From positions 1 to 6,174 of the forward strand of contig CAMPAF010000185.1 of the NCBI GenBank assembly GCA_946631535.1: DNA of 6,174 bases. Direction: 5' to 3'. Each line of letters opens with the position of its first letter. The stretch's first letter is position 1. The DNA is from an uncultured Verrucomicrobiota bacterium. Lineage in GTDB: Bacteria; Verrucomicrobiota; Kiritimatiellia; RFP12; UBA1067. Positions 4,989 to 6,174 of this stretch are shown here, piece after piece. The notes beneath the pieces are model-generated. The model saw only the letters and a list, made by a program, of their open reading frames with translations. It searched no databases and had not been told where the DNA came from. Position numbers and translations under genes: made by a program.

Positions 4989-6174
4989 ATGAATACTGAC
5001 GAAGTGCCGTACAAGACATATCTCACCGAAGCCGAGCTGCCGACAGCTTGGTACAACCTGCGCGCCGACATGAAGAAGAAGCCCGCGCCGCTGCTGAATC
5101 CGGGGACGCTCAAGCCTGTTACCGCAGAGGAGCTGGAGCATGTGTTCTGCAAGGAGCTCGTGCGCCAGGAGCTGGACGACACTACGCAGTTCATCCCGAT
5201 CCCGGACGAGGTGCAGAAGTTCTACCGCATGTTCCGTCCGTCGCCGCTCATCCGCGCCTACTTCCTCGAGCGCGCGCTCGGCACGCCCGCGAAGATCTAC
5301 TACAAGTTCGAGGGCAACAACACGTCCGGCTCGCACAAGCTCAACAGCGCCGTGGCGCAGGCCTACTACGCGAAGGAGGAGGAGCTGAAGGGCGTCACCA
5401 CCGAGACCGGCGCCGGGCAGTGGGGCACGGCGCTTTCGATGGCGTGCGCGTTCTTCGGGCTCGACTGCCAGGTGTACATGGTGAAGTGCTCGTACGAGCA
5501 GAAGCCGTTCCGCCGCGAGGTGATGCGCACGTACGGCGCGGACGTGACGCCGTCGCCGTCCATGAAGACAAAGATCGGCCGCGCGATCAACGAGGCGCAT
5601 CCCGGCACGACCGGTTCGCTCGGCTGCGCGATCTCCGAGGCAGTGGAGGCGGCGGTCACGCAGGACGGCTACCGCTACGTGCTCGGATCGGTGCTCGCGC
5701 AGGTGCTGCTTCACCAGTCCATCATCGGCCTCGAGGCGAAGGCGGCGTTCGACAAGCTTGGCGTGAAGCCGGATCTCGTCATCGGCTGCGCGGGCGGCGG
5801 TTCGAACCTCGGCGGACTTATCGCGCCTTTCATGGGCGAGAAGCTGCGCGGCGAGGCGGACTACCGCTTCATAGCGGTGGAGCCGGCGAGCTGCCCGTCG
5901 TTCACGCGCGGGCGCTACGCCTACGACTTCTGCGACACTGGCAAGGTGTGTCCGCTCCAGAAGATGTACACGCTCGGGCACGACTTCATCCCGTCCGCGA
6001 ACCACGCCGGCGGCCTCCGCTACCACGGCATGAGCGCGACGCTCTCGGAGCTTTACGACCAGAAGCTCATGGAGGCGCGCGCGGTGGAGCAGACGAGCGT
6101 GTTCGCGGCGGCGGAGCAGTTCGCGCGCGTGGAGGGCATCCTGCCCGCGCCGGAGTCGAGCCACGCCATCCGCG
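4989..6174 (+). CDS. trpB: TrpB2-type tryptophan synthase beta-like PLP enzyme, 3' end outside window
   Basis: The first 395 residues are present of a family that usually runs about 440-460. TrpB enzymes condense indole with serine to tryptophan using PLP. The TrpB2 branch is recognised by its N-terminal extension (LPTAWYNLRADM at 17-28, then RQELDDTTQFIPIP) and by inserts absent from classic TrpB. Visible sites are: GSHKLNSA at 114-121, with the PLP Schiff-base Lys117; ETGAGQWG at 139-146, with catalytic Glu139; GCAGGGSN at 266-273, the PLP phosphate cup; AVEPASCPSFTRGRYAYDF at 296-314; and HAGGLRYHGM at 339-348. The frame is intact up to the window edge at PAPESSHAIR. No trpA is visible upstream and the promoter appears separate, which fits TrpB2 proteins that act without TrpA, perhaps salvaging indole. 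Some TrpB2 enzymes prefer O-phosphoserine, so the exact reaction is not certain. From memory, the NNTSGSHKLNSA variant recalls gut Bacteroidetes and Firmicutes homologues. Confidence 0.94.
   Translation, partial: MNTDEVPYKTYLTEAELPTAWYNLRADMKKKPAPLLNPGTLKPVTAEELEHVFCKELVRQELDDTTQFIPIPDEVQKFYRMFRPSPLIRAYFLERALGTPAKIYYKFEGNNTSGSHKLNSAVAQAYYAKEEELKGVTTETGAGQWGTALSMACAFFGLDCQVYMVKCSYEQKPFRREVMRTYGADVTPSPSMKTKIGRAINEAHPGTTGSLGCAISEAVEAAVTQDGYRYVLGSVLAQVLLHQSIIGLEAKAAFDKLGVKPDLVIGCAGGGSNLGGLIAPFMGEKLRGEADYRFIAVEPASCPSFTRGRYAYDFCDTGKVCPLQKMYTLGHDFIPSANHAGGLRYHGMSATLSELYDQKLMEARAVEQTSVFAAAEQFARVEGILPAPESSHAIR

Noticed and set aside
4557..6164. Long antisense open frame of 535 codons covering permease 2's end and the trpB-like gene
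   Set aside because: It is rich in Arg, His and Leu with no domain I recognise, crosses the promoter and RBS of the trpB-like gene, and is what a GC-rich third codon position produces on the opposite strand of a real gene.

Overview
The window is a gene-dense, GC-rich stretch of bacterial chromosome with every supported gene on the + strand. It holds two partial genes at the edges (pyrH, missing its 5' part; a trpB-like gene, missing its 3' end) and five complete ones. I see no RNA gene, mobile element, CRISPR array or attachment site. The ABC ATPase has a Glu in the Q-loop position and an FSKGM signature, and the permease beside it carries an FHCHQFG...GR loop. From memory this combination resembles exporters of Verrucomicrobiota, Kiritimatiellota and other PVC bacteria. 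Together with high GC and Shine-Dalgarno starts, it suggests a Gram-negative PVC-type bacterium, perhaps Kiritimatiellota from a gut. This placement is inference only.

Layout. Positions 1-279 are the C-terminal 92 residues of UMP kinase (PyrH). A 27-nt AT-rich spacer leads to frr (307-870, ribosome recycling factor), the common bacterial pyrH-frr pair. After 38 nt comes a 334-residue protein that I do not recognise (909-1913). It is Ala/Pro/Lys-rich and apparently disordered, has recurring T-[IL]-[KR]-L motifs, and ends in one transmembrane helix. Eleven nt later begins a three-gene ABC-2 exporter cassette: permease 1 (1925-2833), ATPase (2830-3681) and permease 2 (3678-4922). The last two junctions overlap by four bases (GTGA). 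Permease 2 carries a soluble domain of about 165 residues between its third and fourth membrane helices.

A 66-nt gap (4923-4988) holds a plausible promoter and a clear AAGGAG ribosome binding site for the last gene (4989 to the window end). That gene is a TrpB2-type tryptophan synthase beta-like PLP enzyme, probably transcribed separately.

How the genes fit together. The short gaps, the overlaps and the lack of a visible terminator from pyrH through permease 2 are consistent with one long transcription unit. It would join essential nucleotide and translation genes to a tail-anchored, motif-repeat protein and an exporter with unknown cargo. The least described element is the 334-residue protein together with the asymmetric two-permease exporter. 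The rest is ordinary housekeeping content.
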